Origin: Sedimenticola_A sp040506425
GTDB taxonomy: Bacteria > Pseudomonadota > Gammaproteobacteria > Chromatiales > Chromatiaceae
Length of the DNA stretch: 64,000 nucleotides
Direction of reading: 5' to 3'
Assembly: GCA_965224515.1 (NCBI GenBank)
Contig: OZ245051.1
Location: forward strand, 1,674,001 to 1,738,000
Every line of letters begins with the position of its first letter. Position 1 is the stretch's first letter. Positions 50,201 through 57,644 of the stretch are shown piece after piece. Made by a program: the position numbers and the translations under genes. The notes beneath the pieces were generated by a model that saw only the letters and a program-made list of their open reading frames with translations, was not told the DNA's origin and ran no database searches.

Positions 50201-50952
50201 TAACCAACACGCCATTGGTGGTGCGGCATCCGACAGGGCGTGGGGTGATTGTGGTTGTTGGTACAGGCTCTTGGATGACAGATGCAGATGCGATCTCCAC
50301 CGAGGTTCAGTCGATCTATGGAATATGGGATGACCTGGGAAAAAAGGATGGTCAGAACAAATCCATTGTCTATCCCGCAACTCATGGAAAGGGCGCAAGC
50401 ACCCTTCAGGAGCAGATCTATACCAACCAGGTTATGAAAGTGGAAGGGCATGATTATCATGTGCGGACCCTTTCAGATAACGCTGTCGACTGGAGTATGC
50501 ACAGTGGCTGGTACATCGACCTGGACGTTACCAAGGCAGAATCGGATGCATCCGGGATGGAGTTTCCTGGTGAGCGTGCAATACGCAACTTCCAGTACCG
50601 GTGGGACAGGGTGTTTGTTAATTCTGTGCTCCCCAAGAGCTCCGGTGTCTGCAGCAGCGGGCCTGGGGGCTTTCAACTTTCATTCAATCCCATGACAGGC
50701 GGCAGCTTCTCCAAGCCTGTGTTCGATATCAATCGCGATGGTGTCTTCGATGTCAAAGATAACCTGGGGGGCGATGGAGGCTTTGGAAATGTCATAGTCG
50801 GTTTGCGCACCAATGGGACACCCACGGACGCGACATTTTACGGTAACCGAAGATTCACCCAGTTGCATGATGGCAGTCTCGAGGATGTAGCGATAAACGC
50901 TGGCGAACGGGGTGGTCGAACATCCTGGCGTGAGTTGCTGGTGGTCGATTAA
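47254..50952 (+). CDS. pilY1: Type IV pilus protein PilY1 (cluster 2)
   Basis: 1232 residues from ATG 47254, four bases after pilX. The signal peptide (about 1-30) ends TKLQA. The MIDAS motif DNSGSM at 53-58 is a closer match to the classic DxSxS than in the cluster 1 protein, and the C-terminal propeller has YVGSNDGMLHGFNADDGSER and the calcium loop DVDGDGAVDYAYAGDLRGN near residue 932. The two PilY1 proteins differ over most of the N-terminal half. This may give alternative tip adhesins. A longer start at 47200 would overlap pilX and is unlikely. Confidence 0.94.
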   Translation: MRGRADKVNLKWLAVTVVITALLVATKLQAFTLADGSVEMTTGVEPNIVLLLDNSGSMDWEVLTQDFDANGKFRNTQPDGSGSKHITHRRGCLGLFLENEYSYVVRFDANTDDSILPDCEVAADNAWRMRNSDFNPLYFDPRKDYSPWVGLNDEGDRFADIPIDDALENPWDPASETIDLTSKGSINQPLDGGFRFYTWSDDGDGLFENGEETEYRIGDLSDAQVAILNTLRSNDGSRSLTRKAYQQNFANWFSYYRKREYVMKAALGEVLADITHMRVGFSAFNRSDSNARLIASMNSSVISGNKKSLLDGIYNVHSAGDTSTRGHLQNVGRYFSCELTDRFGCPALPEEEGGSCQQNNVLLLTDGFYNGTSPGVSDQDGDTENRFDGGAFADSIENTLADVAMYYYKNDLQPEIPDHVPATSYDINRYPDSNGYPVTESGAPEFMHQHMVTYVLGFGVQGTIDTVPAKPEDRFNWSDPGAGNAEKIDDLLHAAYNGRGLYLSALNHETLKNSLQAAFAQMQAETGTASAVTFNTHNLQDGSRVYRAFLNAMTKSGDLKAFTIDDDGKISADAEWSAAEQLDEKVFAARRDSRVIVTYKDRRSSSKGRDFSWNKLTVEQRDLLDEISPPEPSAKKLGEARLNWLRGHSSDEGPDYDAGELRSREAERGRLGEIVHSTPVFVGQPPYMGRNTGRYPKASDSLYSQFQNDNKNRMPMVYVGSNDGMLHGFNADDGSERFAYVPNRLFPTLSELTRQDYTSRPYVDLTPSINDVYIKPARGTNQNTLSWNTLLVGGLRGGGKGYYALNITDPEDLDAVDEVVDNVLWEFTENDDNRLGYSYSKPGLAMTHAEDGVENNRWYAFFGNGYKAEHADGEAVLFALALEDGQDGVWGASDYRVIGTGEGTLPLSEDDEYIQAQFDGHPNGLGSVRMSDVDGDGAVDYAYAGDLRGNLYRFDLTAASPSDWNATKIFQARYSVDGSVQPITNTPLVVRHPTGRGVIVVVGTGSWMTDADAISTEVQSIYGIWDDLGKKDGQNKSIVYPATHGKGASTLQEQIYTNQVMKVEGHDYHVRTLSDNAVDWSMHSGWYIDLDVTKAESDASGMEFPGERAIRNFQYRWDRVFVNSVLPKSSGVCSSGPGGFQLSFNPMTGGSFSKPVFDINRDGVFDVKDNLGGDGGFGNVIVGLRTNGTPTDATFYGNRRFTQLHDGSLEDVAINAGERGGRTSWRELLVVD

Positions 50953-51336
50953 ATGAAGCAGGTGGAAATTGGGATGCATGTACGGTCTTTTGCATTTATT
51001 GCTGTTGCAGGCGTTGTCCTGCTCGCGTTTCTGCTGTCAGTTCCTGGGGGCAGCGAGGCGAGACGAACACTGCCCGCATACTATCCGGCAGTTTACGAGG
51101 GTATGGGGCGGTTGCAGAAGGTATCTCTCGGGGAGCGTGCGGTCACCATCGATGCCACCCGGTACCTGCTTGCCCGGAATGTGGCCATCTCAACCCTGGG
51201 CTTCGAACACGCCGTGTTGAGCATGCTCAAGCCCGGGATGGAGGTCGGCTATCTGCTCTCCGCAAAACGGTTCAATGGTTACCGGGTGATCACGCGCGTG
51301 GTGCAGTTTCCCCAGGGATGGGTGATCCCCAATTGA
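50953..51336 (+). CDS. PilY2-like small protein (cluster 2)
   Basis: 127 residues directly after the pilY1 stop, with no spacer. A hydrophobic signal or anchor (about residues 10-30) precedes a small basic beta-rich domain (RRTLPAYYPAVYEGMGRLQK then FNGYRVITRVVQFPQGW). Position between pilY1 and pilE and size match pilY2 of Pseudomonas aeruginosa (115 residues there); sequence similarity could not be tested. Cluster 1 lacks such a gene. Confidence 0.78.
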   Translation: MKQVEIGMHVRSFAFIAVAGVVLLAFLLSVPGGSEARRTLPAYYPAVYEGMGRLQKVSLGERAVTIDATRYLLARNVAISTLGFEHAVLSMLKPGMEVGYLLSAKRFNGYRVITRVVQFPQGWVIPN

Positions 51337-51368
51337 GAATGAATGGGCCTGTGAGGGGTGAGGCAATA

Positions 51369-51830
51369 ATGCCTGGAAAATTGGTTAAACAACGGGAGTT
51401 CGGTGTCACCCTGGTCGAACTGCTGATCGTCATAGTGATGATCAGTATTCTGGCGGGCGTGGGTTTCCCGCTCTATTCAGGCTATGTGATGAAGACCCGA
51501 CGTATCGATGCACGGATAGGGCTTGAACGGATCGCTCTCGCCCAGGAGCGTTACAACGCCGTAAAAGGGAGTTACTCCAGCGATCTCGGTCTGCTGAATA
51601 TGAGGGGGGATTTTGACATAAATGCGAAAGATAAAAGCCGCGCAACATCTGAGAGCGGTTTCTACACGCTGGCTGTCACAGTTCCCGCAAGCAACACAAG
51701 CACATTTACCCTGGTGGCCATCCCCGTAGCGGGAAAGAGTCAGGCCAACGACAGTGACTGCACCACGCTTACCCTGAATCATCTTGGTGTACATGGCGGC
51801 ACCGGGGATGATGCCGATGAATGCTGGTGA
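51369..51830 (+). CDS. pilE: Type IV minor pilin PilE (cluster 2), Val at mature +1
   Basis: 153 residues from ATG 51369, preceded by GAGG. The leader MPGKLVKQREFG is followed by VTLVELLIVIVMISILAGVG, so the first mature residue is valine, not the usual N-methylated phenylalanine; Gly -1 and Glu +5 are intact. The helix continues YSGYVMKTRRIDARIGLERI, and the C-terminal loop is bounded by DSDC and the final ECW, as in cluster 1. Its stop abuts the convergent ispH stop. Confidence 0.9.
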   Translation: MPGKLVKQREFGVTLVELLIVIVMISILAGVGFPLYSGYVMKTRRIDARIGLERIALAQERYNAVKGSYSSDLGLLNMRGDFDINAKDKSRATSESGFYTLAVTVPASNTSTFTLVAIPVAGKSQANDSDCTTLTLNHLGVHGGTGDDADECW

Positions 51831-52772
51831 TTACTCTTCGCTGCGCAGTCCCTCGGGTAGAGAAAAGACGATATTTTCTTCTTTTCCCCTAAGTTTGTCG
51901 GTCTTCTCGGCACCCCACTCCTGGAGCTTCTGAATCACCTGTTCCACCAGTACTTCCGGTGCTGAAGCCCCGGCGGTAACACCAATGTGCCTTGCACTCT
52001 CCAACCACGCCTTTTGAATATCATGCTCGCCATCGATCAGGTGGGCGGTACAGCCCTGCTGCTCGGCAATTTCTCTCAAGCGGTTTGAGTTCGAACTGTT
52101 TGGAGAGCCCACAACCAGTACCAGGCTGCACTTCTCGGCCAGCTCCTTGACCGCATCCTGACGGTTCTGGGTGGCGTAGCAGATGTCATTCTTCTTCGGT
52201 CCCTGGATGTTGGGGAAACGCCGCTTGAGGGCGTCGATCACCTTCGAGGTGTCATCCATCGACAGGGTTGTCTGGGTGACAAAGGCGAGCTTGTCGGGGT
52301 TCTTTATCTCGAGTTTGTCCACGTCTTCAGCCGTGACCACCAGGTAGATGGCACCGCTTCCACCTCTCTCGTATTGACCCATGGTGCCAACCACTTCCGG
52401 GTGGCCCCGGTGGCCGATCAGTATCACCTCGTGTCCCTGCCGGCAGTGGCGGGCCACTTCCAGGTGTACCTTGGTGACCAGGGGACAGGTGGCGTCAAAT
52501 ACCTTGAGGTCCCGCTTATCAGCCTCTTGCCTCACCTCTTTAGATACGCCGTGGGCACTGAAGATGACTGTATTGCCATCGGGTATCTCGGAGAGTTCAT
52601 CAACGAATATGGCTCCCCGCTCACGCAGGCTCTCTACCACAAAGCGATTGTGTACAACCTCGTGGCGGACGTAGATAGGTGCGCCGAAAAGATCCAGAGC
52701 GCGATCCACGATCTCGATGGCGCGGTCCACTCCGGCACAGAATCCACGGGGATTGGCGAGAAGAATATCCAT
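51831..52772 (-). CDS. ispH: 4-hydroxy-3-methylbut-2-enyl diphosphate reductase
   Basis: Last step of the MEP isoprenoid pathway, an iron-sulfur enzyme producing IPP and DMAPP. 313 residues with the three cluster cysteines in ANPRGFCAGVDRAIEIV (Cys12), FDATCPLVTKVH and KNDICYATQNRQ, and the VGSPNSSNSNRL motif. The start overlaps the fkpB stop by one base. fkpB-ispH adjoining the pil genes matches Pseudomonas. Confidence 0.97.
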   Translation of the reverse strand: MDILLANPRGFCAGVDRAIEIVDRALDLFGAPIYVRHEVVHNRFVVESLRERGAIFVDELSEIPDGNTVIFSAHGVSKEVRQEADKRDLKVFDATCPLVTKVHLEVARHCRQGHEVILIGHRGHPEVVGTMGQYERGGSGAIYLVVTAEDVDKLEIKNPDKLAFVTQTTLSMDDTSKVIDALKRRFPNIQGPKKNDICYATQNRQDAVKELAEKCSLVLVVGSPNSSNSNRLREIAEQQGCTAHLIDGEHDIQKAWLESARHIGVTAGASAPEVLVEQVIQKLQEWGAEKTDKLRGKEENIVFSLPEGLRSEE

Positions 52773-53245
52773 CAGTTCTCGGTGTGCTGGGTTGACGCGG
52801 GCCCCTCGATCTCGAGAATCTCCACCTTGAAAACCACGTCCTTGCCTGCCAGGGGATGGTTGAAGTCGACCTTCACATCCTGGTCGTCTGCTTCCAGAAT
52901 GATACCCGCCACTTCAGTGCCTGATGGTGCTTCAAAGCCCACAACGAGTCCGGCTTCCAGTTCCATCTCATCAGGGAAGTCGGAGCGCTGCATCTGTTGT
53001 ATCTTGCCCTCGTCGTGGATGCCGAAGGCCTGCTCGGCTTCCAGCAGCAGTGTCTGCTTGTCACCCACCTTGAGTCCATACAGTGCGAGTTCCAGCCCCT
53101 CGGTCAGACTGCCGTCACCCATGGTCAGGATTGCAGGGTCCTCTTCGAAGGTGGATACCGCCTCAAGGCCGTCCGGTGTGGAGAGTGAAAAGTGCAGGGT
53201 TATTTCGCTGCCGGGTACAATTTCCAGTTGATTCTCAGTCATCAA
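52772..53245 (-). CDS. fkpB: FKBP-type peptidyl-prolyl isomerase, SlyD/FkpB type
   Basis: 157 residues. An FKBP domain (ITLHFSLSTPDGLEAVSTFE, then LTEGLELALYGLKVGDKQTL) is interrupted by the insert-in-flap domain (about residues 75-130, EAEQAFGIHDEGKIQQMQRS) that gives chaperone activity in SlyD-like proteins. There is no His-rich tail, which fits FkpB (SlpA) and not SlyD. Followed by ispH; four-base overlap with the upstream reductase gene. The E. coli operon ileS-lspA-fkpB-ispH is split here. Confidence 0.92.
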   Translation of the reverse strand: MMTENQLEIVPGSEITLHFSLSTPDGLEAVSTFEEDPAILTMGDGSLTEGLELALYGLKVGDKQTLLLEAEQAFGIHDEGKIQQMQRSDFPDEMELEAGLVVGFEAPSGTEVAGIILEADDQDVKVDFNHPLAGKDVVFKVEILEIEGPASTQHTEN

Positions 53246-54009
53246 TTTTTCGCTTGGTCCTGGGCAATATTTTCAAGTTCGGGCAGGGTGATGTCCAGTC
53301 TGCTGGCCTGCTCAAGCGCTCTGGCGAGGCGTGCCGGTGCGCTGCGTCCCATGCACTTGTGATCAGGGTCGCCGTCAAATGCCTTCAGCATCTCTCTGGT
53401 CATCTCTTCGGTGTCGAAGCGGCTGCCGGTCATGACCTCCTGCAGGGCAAGAACATCGGCAACCACCTCTTCGGCAAGCGGCTGATGATCGGCCCATAGT
53501 TCACCCACGGTGCCACCAACCCGCAGGCCGGCGATGTTGCTGGTGAGTATATAGAGATTCTTCAGTACCAGTTCAAACAGCAGTTCATCCGGGCTGCCCA
53601 GTACCTTGGTTGGAATGTTGATAGCAGCCAGCGCATCGGAGACGAGTTGTGCGTCCGGCCCATGTACAGGGGAGGGGATGATCACCTTGTAATCCATGCC
53701 GGGCTTCTTTTCGAACCAGACAGAGATCACCGTCGGGTCATCCAGGCTCTGCCAGTCGGCTGGCAGCAGTTCGTTCTGCAGCAGGCATGTACTGGATCGC
53801 CAGGCTTCCGGCAGATCCGATATGATGTTTTGCAGGTCTCCCTCGGCCACGGCAATCAGAACCAGTGCGGGTTCGGGTAAGCGGGCGGCCAGTTCGTTCG
53901 GCTGCTCTGAGCGGGTCAGGGGGTAAACCGGGTGACCAAGACGCAGAAAGCCCCTTGCGAAGACGCCTCCCATCTCACCCAGTCCGATAATTACTACAGG
54001 GTCTTTCAT
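53242..54009 (-). CDS. NAD(P)-binding protein resembling ketopantoate/6-phosphogluconate-type reductases
   Basis: 255 residues. The N-terminal Rossmann pattern VVIIGLGEMGGVFARGFLRL (residues 4-23) is followed by a short nucleotide domain and a helical C-terminal domain (LFELVLKNLYILTSNIAGLR, near residue 150). The overall plan is like ketopantoate reductase, but the catalytic lysine cannot be assigned with confidence. ATG 54009 is chosen over GTG or other upstream starts because it begins the Rossmann strand. It overlaps the adenosyltransferase gene and fkpB by four bases each. Confidence 0.78.
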   Translation of the reverse strand: MKDPVVIIGLGEMGGVFARGFLRLGHPVYPLTRSEQPNELAARLPEPALVLIAVAEGDLQNIISDLPEAWRSSTCLLQNELLPADWQSLDDPTVISVWFEKKPGMDYKVIIPSPVHGPDAQLVSDALAAINIPTKVLGSPDELLFELVLKNLYILTSNIAGLRVGGTVGELWADHQPLAEEVVADVLALQEVMTGSRFDTEEMTREMLKAFDGDPDHKCMGRSAPARLARALEQASRLDITLPELENIAQDQAKN

Positions 54010-54557
54010 CTGTCTCTGCTCCAAAACACTTCCTGCCCGTCGTCCTGCCTTGCCAGGGTGCGGGCAACTACAAACAGTAAATCCGACAAGCGGTTCAGGT
54101 AACTCATGGCACTGCTGCTGACTGCATCATGCTCTTGTTTGGCCAGTAGTGTGACACGTCTTTCCGCGCGCCGACAGACAGTCCTGGCGTGGTGGCAGTG
54201 CGATGCTGCCAGGTTGCCGCCGGGCAGGATGAACTCCTTGAGTGGCGGCAGATTCTCGTTGAGACCATCCAACTGCTGTTCAAGCCCGGAAACCGCGTCA
54301 TCCTTGATCATCTCATGTCCCGGCATGGCGAGTTCTCCACCCAGGTCGAACAGCCTGTGCTGTGCAAGGGTCAGCATCTGGTCGATATCTGTCGGTGTAC
54401 CTGCGGCGATGACTACGCCTATCAGGCTGTTCAGTTCATCCACGCAGCCAATGGCCTCGATGCGGGCGCTGTCCTTGTCGACGCGGCTCCCATCGCCAAG
54501 GCCGGTGGTGCCTTTGTCGCCGGTTCGGGTGTAGATTTTTGAAAGACGGTATCCCAT
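54006..54557 (-). CDS. Corrinoid adenosyltransferase, PduO type
   Basis: 183 residues. Transfers the adenosyl group of ATP to cob(I)alamin. The ATP-binding N-terminus is YRLSKIYTRTGDKGTTGLGD (residues 3-22), followed by KDSARIEAIGCVDELNSLIG, FILPGGN and CRRAERRV, all classic PduO-type motifs, and the C-terminal YLNRLSDLLFVVAR. ATG 54557 gives the normal length. It is the first gene of the run adenosyltransferase-reductase-fkpB-ispH. Confidence 0.93.
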   Translation of the reverse strand: MGYRLSKIYTRTGDKGTTGLGDGSRVDKDSARIEAIGCVDELNSLIGVVIAAGTPTDIDQMLTLAQHRLFDLGGELAMPGHEMIKDDAVSGLEQQLDGLNENLPPLKEFILPGGNLAASHCHHARTVCRRAERRVTLLAKQEHDAVSSSAMSYLNRLSDLLFVVARTLARQDDGQEVFWSRDR

Positions 54558-54749
54558 ATGAATGAGCTGCATCTGCGTGAAAAGACCGAAGTATATCAAT
54601 TGATGGATATGGGGTCCTTTTTCTCTTTTTCGACTGTTTTTGTTCCTGTAAAGAGCGCGGGTTGGATTTTCTTGAATTGAAAATTTGCAATATTTTCAGA
54701 TAGTACTATCATATTCTTAAGTGGTTTGTTAGCAGATAGAGTTAACCTC

Positions 54750-54935
54750 ATGTATTATAAAGATAATTATTACGGAGAAGCCCTTCCGGTCTACGAAGTA
54801 AAAGAGTTGACCATGGAGGAGGCGTTGCTGGTTTTCGCAGCTGAAAAAGAGGCGACCCAGGGTTCAGGGGAAGAGTCCGGACAGTCTTGCGCGCATTCTG
54901 AGCACCACTCCCGCACCGAGCCCGTGGCAGCCTGA
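54750..54935 (+). CDS. Possible small protein, unknown function
   Basis: 61 residues from ATG 54750 (an in-frame start at 54726 adds eight). Sequence MYYKDNYYGEALPVYEVKEL is followed by TMEEALLVFAAEKEATQ and a low-complexity tail rich in Ser, Glu and His. The upstream 120 bases are unusually AT-rich for this genome, as expected of a promoter. No strong ribosome-binding site is visible and no family is recognised, so this may not be a real gene. Confidence 0.4.
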   Translation: MYYKDNYYGEALPVYEVKELTMEEALLVFAAEKEATQGSGEESGQSCAHSEHHSRTEPVAA

Positions 54936-55227
54936 TATGTGGCCCCAGCGTGAGGGCAATCCTCCCCCGGTTCCGCCGCTGGATCACCCGGCAGCTGTTC
55001 TGTAGCCGGCTGCTGTCCAGGGCGATAAACATCTCTCCTCATACCCGACCTGTTGATTCAGGTTAAACTACCCCTATTTACTGAACTGGTTCTGCACGCA
55101 ATTACCCGGTTAATACTGATTGGGGTGATGCCCGTTTTTCTATTGATAACGGCCCGGTGCAGACGGACCCTTTTTCATGCCTGTGATCATCGCCTGTGGT
55201 GGTGCAGGCTCTGTTTGGAGATTTGAG

Positions 55228-55569
55228 ATGCTCATCGAAGGCCCAATGAAGATATCAGTCGCGGACACTGCGGATGGGCAGGGGCGCATCCTGGTGATCG
55301 CGTTCACACCTGAGTTTCAGGCGTTGAGCGTAGAACAGCAGGGGGCCGATTTCAGCGCTTATCTGAAAAAACTGGTCGATGGCATCGCCTCTCTGGCAGA
55401 GAGTGACCCAAATCGCCAGGGCATGCTCATAGTGCAGCAGATTGCCGAACAGTTGGCTCCGCACATAGCCTCTGGTGACCTGGCCGTGGAGGAGACCATG
55501 ACCATCCAGATCGGTCAGGACCAACAGCAGCAGTATGTCGGCCTGATCGACCTGCTCGGCGAGTCATAA
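55228..55569 (+). CDS. Hypothetical protein upstream of rimO
   Basis: 113 residues from ATG 55228, which has TTTGGAG eight bases upstream. Soluble and acidic, with no signal peptide; stretches such as MKISVADTADGQGRILVIAF, QQGADFSAYLKKLVDGIASL and MLIVQQIAEQLAPHIASGDL suggest an alpha/beta fold. No family recognised. rimO starts 22 bases downstream on the same strand, so the pair is probably co-transcribed. Confidence 0.72.
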   Translation: MLIEGPMKISVADTADGQGRILVIAFTPEFQALSVEQQGADFSAYLKKLVDGIASLAESDPNRQGMLIVQQIAEQLAPHIASGDLAVEETMTIQIGQDQQQQYVGLIDLLGES

Positions 55570-55591
55570 ATTAAACCCGGATTTGCATTAG

Positions 55592-56920
55592 ATGAGTGAA
55601 GCTCCCTCGCAGATCGGCTTTGTCAGCCTGGGCTGCCCCAAAAACCTGGTGGACTCCGAGCGTATTCTTACCCAGTTGCGCGCAGAGGGTTACGGGGTTT
55701 CACCCTCCTACAAGGGTGCTGACCTGGTGGTGGTCAACACCTGCGGATTTATCGATTCGGCGGTGGAAGAGTCCCTGGATGCCATCGGCGAAGCCTTGGC
55801 CGAGAACGGCAAGGTGGTGGTTACCGGTTGTCTTGGGGTGAAAGAGGATGAAGTACGCCAGGCACACCCCGGTGTTTTGGCGGTAACAGGCCCCCACTCA
55901 TACGAAGAGGTGATGGGTGCGATACACAAGCACCTGCCACAACCCCATGACCCCTATTTCGGCCTGGTGCCGGAAGGTGGCGTCAAGCTCACTCCCCGCC
56001 ACTACGCCTATTTGAAAATATCCGAGGGGTGCAACCATCGCTGCACCTTCTGCATTATCCCCCAGTTGCGGGGAGACCTGGTGAGCCGACCTATCGGTGA
56101 GGTGGTACGCGAGGCTGAAAACCTGGTGGATGCCGGGGTGCGTGAACTGCTGGTGGTCTCACAGGACACCAGTGCATACGGTGTTGACCTGAAATACCGC
56201 CAGGACTTCATTGGCGGAGACCTGGTTCAGACCCGGCTCAAGGAGTTGTGCGGTGAGCTTGGGGAACTCCAGGCCTGGACCCGCCTGATGTACGTCTATC
56301 CCTACCCCAGCGTGGATGATCTGATCCCCCTTATGGCCGACGGTCAGATACTGCCTTATCTCGATATGCCCCTGCAGCACGGCAGTGAAGAGGTGTTGCG
56401 TGCCATGAAACGCCCGGCTGCAACAGAAAAGGTGCTGGATCGTATAAAGGGGTGGCGCGAGGCCTGCCCCGACCTGACCCTTAGAAGCACTTTTATCGTC
56501 GGCTTCCCCGGTGAGACAGAGGCCCAGTTCAGCGAACTGCTCGACTTTCTGCGCGAGGCCCAGCTCGACAGGGTGGGCTGCTTCCCCTACTCACCTGTTG
56601 AGGGGGCGACCGCCAATGCGCTGCCCGGCCCCGTGCCTGACGAGGTAAAGGAGGAGCGTTTCGCCCGCTTCATGGAGGTGCAGTCTGAGATCAGCGCCGC
56701 CAGGCTGGCAGCAAAGGTTGGCCAGTCAATGATCGTGTTGGTGGATGAGGTGAGCGAGGAGGGCGTTACAGCCCGCGGCCCGGGGGATGCCCCCGAGATC
56801 GACGGCAATGTTTTCATCGAGGGCGACTGGGAGTTGGAGCCGGGGGATTTCGTCGAGGTTAAAATCACCGGCTCTGATGAGCACGACCTCTATGCCGAGC
56901 CCCTGGATGCTGACGGGTGA
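55592..56920 (+). CDS. rimO: Ribosomal protein uS12 methylthiotransferase RimO
   Basis: 442-residue radical SAM methylthiotransferase that modifies Asp89 of ribosomal protein S12. An N-terminal UPF0004 domain with three cysteines (SLGCPKN, NTCGF, TGCLG) precedes the radical SAM domain with SEGCNHRCTFCIIPQLRGDL (CxxxCxxC) and a C-terminal TRAM domain (about 375-440). The RimO-specific DxxDxxxxPYxxxxxxxxL-like pattern and length distinguish it from MiaB. Confidence 0.97.
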   Translation: MSEAPSQIGFVSLGCPKNLVDSERILTQLRAEGYGVSPSYKGADLVVVNTCGFIDSAVEESLDAIGEALAENGKVVVTGCLGVKEDEVRQAHPGVLAVTGPHSYEEVMGAIHKHLPQPHDPYFGLVPEGGVKLTPRHYAYLKISEGCNHRCTFCIIPQLRGDLVSRPIGEVVREAENLVDAGVRELLVVSQDTSAYGVDLKYRQDFIGGDLVQTRLKELCGELGELQAWTRLMYVYPYPSVDDLIPLMADGQILPYLDMPLQHGSEEVLRAMKRPAATEKVLDRIKGWREACPDLTLRSTFIVGFPGETEAQFSELLDFLREAQLDRVGCFPYSPVEGATANALPGPVPDEVKEERFARFMEVQSEISAARLAAKVGQSMIVLVDEVSEEGVTARGPGDAPEIDGNVFIEGDWELEPGDFVEVKITGSDEHDLYAEPLDADG

Positions 56921-56980
56921 AAAAAAACGCTGTATTGGATTAAGTGCTGGAATGAGCGCGTTGGTGTTTATCAAACCCAT

Positions 56981-57004
56981 GTAGGTCGGGCTTCAGCCCG
57001 ACAT
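56981..57004. repeat. REP-like palindrome, single copy
   Basis: GTAGGTCGGGCTTCAGCCCG followed by ACAT: the same half-unit as in the composites at 12.6, 20.0 and 57.5 kb. It lies between the rimO stop and the terminator at 57.1 kb. Confidence 0.7.
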
Positions 57005-57079
57005 TTTGACTTGTATCCGGAGGGTGGAAACCCCAGCGGCGAACATTCATTGTTTTCATATTGAACCAGAACGGCACCA

Positions 57080-57113
57080 CAAAAAAAGGGCGCCTAACAG
57101 GCGCCCTTTTTTT
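57080..57113. terminator. Bidirectional intrinsic terminator between rimO and the DUF2892 gene
   Basis: Perfect stem GGGCGCC/GGCGCCC with a five-base loop (TAACA), bordered by A7 on the left and T7 on the right, so it can end both the plus-strand rimO transcript and the minus-strand DUF2892 transcript. Confidence 0.93.
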
Positions 57114-57133
57114 ATACTGGATACTGAAGCCGC

Positions 57134-57349
57134 TTAGAAAGCGTGGCCGGGCTTGCTGCCCAGTTTCTTCAGGATGATCGCCAGGGGGCAGAAGCCGGTG
57201 AAGGCTGACTGCAGCAGGTTGGCGCCAACGAAGGCGGTGAACCAGAGCCAGTTTACGTGATGGAAAATGGGGCTGCTTGCTACGCCAAGGCCCAGGGTCA
57301 GAAGGATCATGAAGCCTGCGAAGGCCAGTACGATGCGTTCTATGGACAT
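57134..57349 (-). CDS. DUF2892 small membrane protein
   Basis: 71 residues with two hydrophobic helices (about 5-24 and 35-60) and the family pattern MSIERIVLAFAGFMILLTLG, then FVGANLLQSAFTGFCPLAII and a final basic tail. DUF2892 units also form the membrane part of YgaP-type rhodaneses; here it is free-standing with no rhodanese domain. The cysteine of GFCPL is the conserved one. Role unknown, with links to sulfur or thiol chemistry suggested only by the family. Confidence 0.9.
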   Translation of the reverse strand: MSIERIVLAFAGFMILLTLGLGVASSPIFHHVNWLWFTAFVGANLLQSAFTGFCPLAIILKKLGSKPGHAF

Positions 57350-57517
57350 GAGAGTCTCCTCGCTAAATTGCTGTGGGATGAGCGCCGCAGCACTTCAATG
57401 GCAGAAGAGACATCGTTTCTACCGGCGGCGATAAATATAACGGACCATATTAGCATGCTCTTATATGCAGTCAATACTTGATTCTATAAGGTTATTTTCA
57501 AGGCGCCGGGAGTGCCT

Positions 57518-57620
57518 GTAGGTCGGGCTTCAGCCCGACACTTGGATATATAGAGAGTATATTGACAGGGTATTAGCCTCCGGGCAGAAGCCTGGTGCGT
57601 CGGACTGAAGTCCGACCTAC
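57518..57620. repeat. REP-like composite repeat
   Basis: Two inverted palindromic half-units: GTAGGTCGGGCTTCAGCCCG at the left and GTCGGACTGAAGTCCGAC plus CTAC at the right. They flank a centre that includes GCCTCCGGGCAGAAGCC, similar to the CTCTCCGGGCACAA centre of the other composites. It lies in the 295-base gap before the kinase-like gene. Confidence 0.7.
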
Positions 57621-57644
57621 AGAGTCAATAGTCTTAGAGAATGG

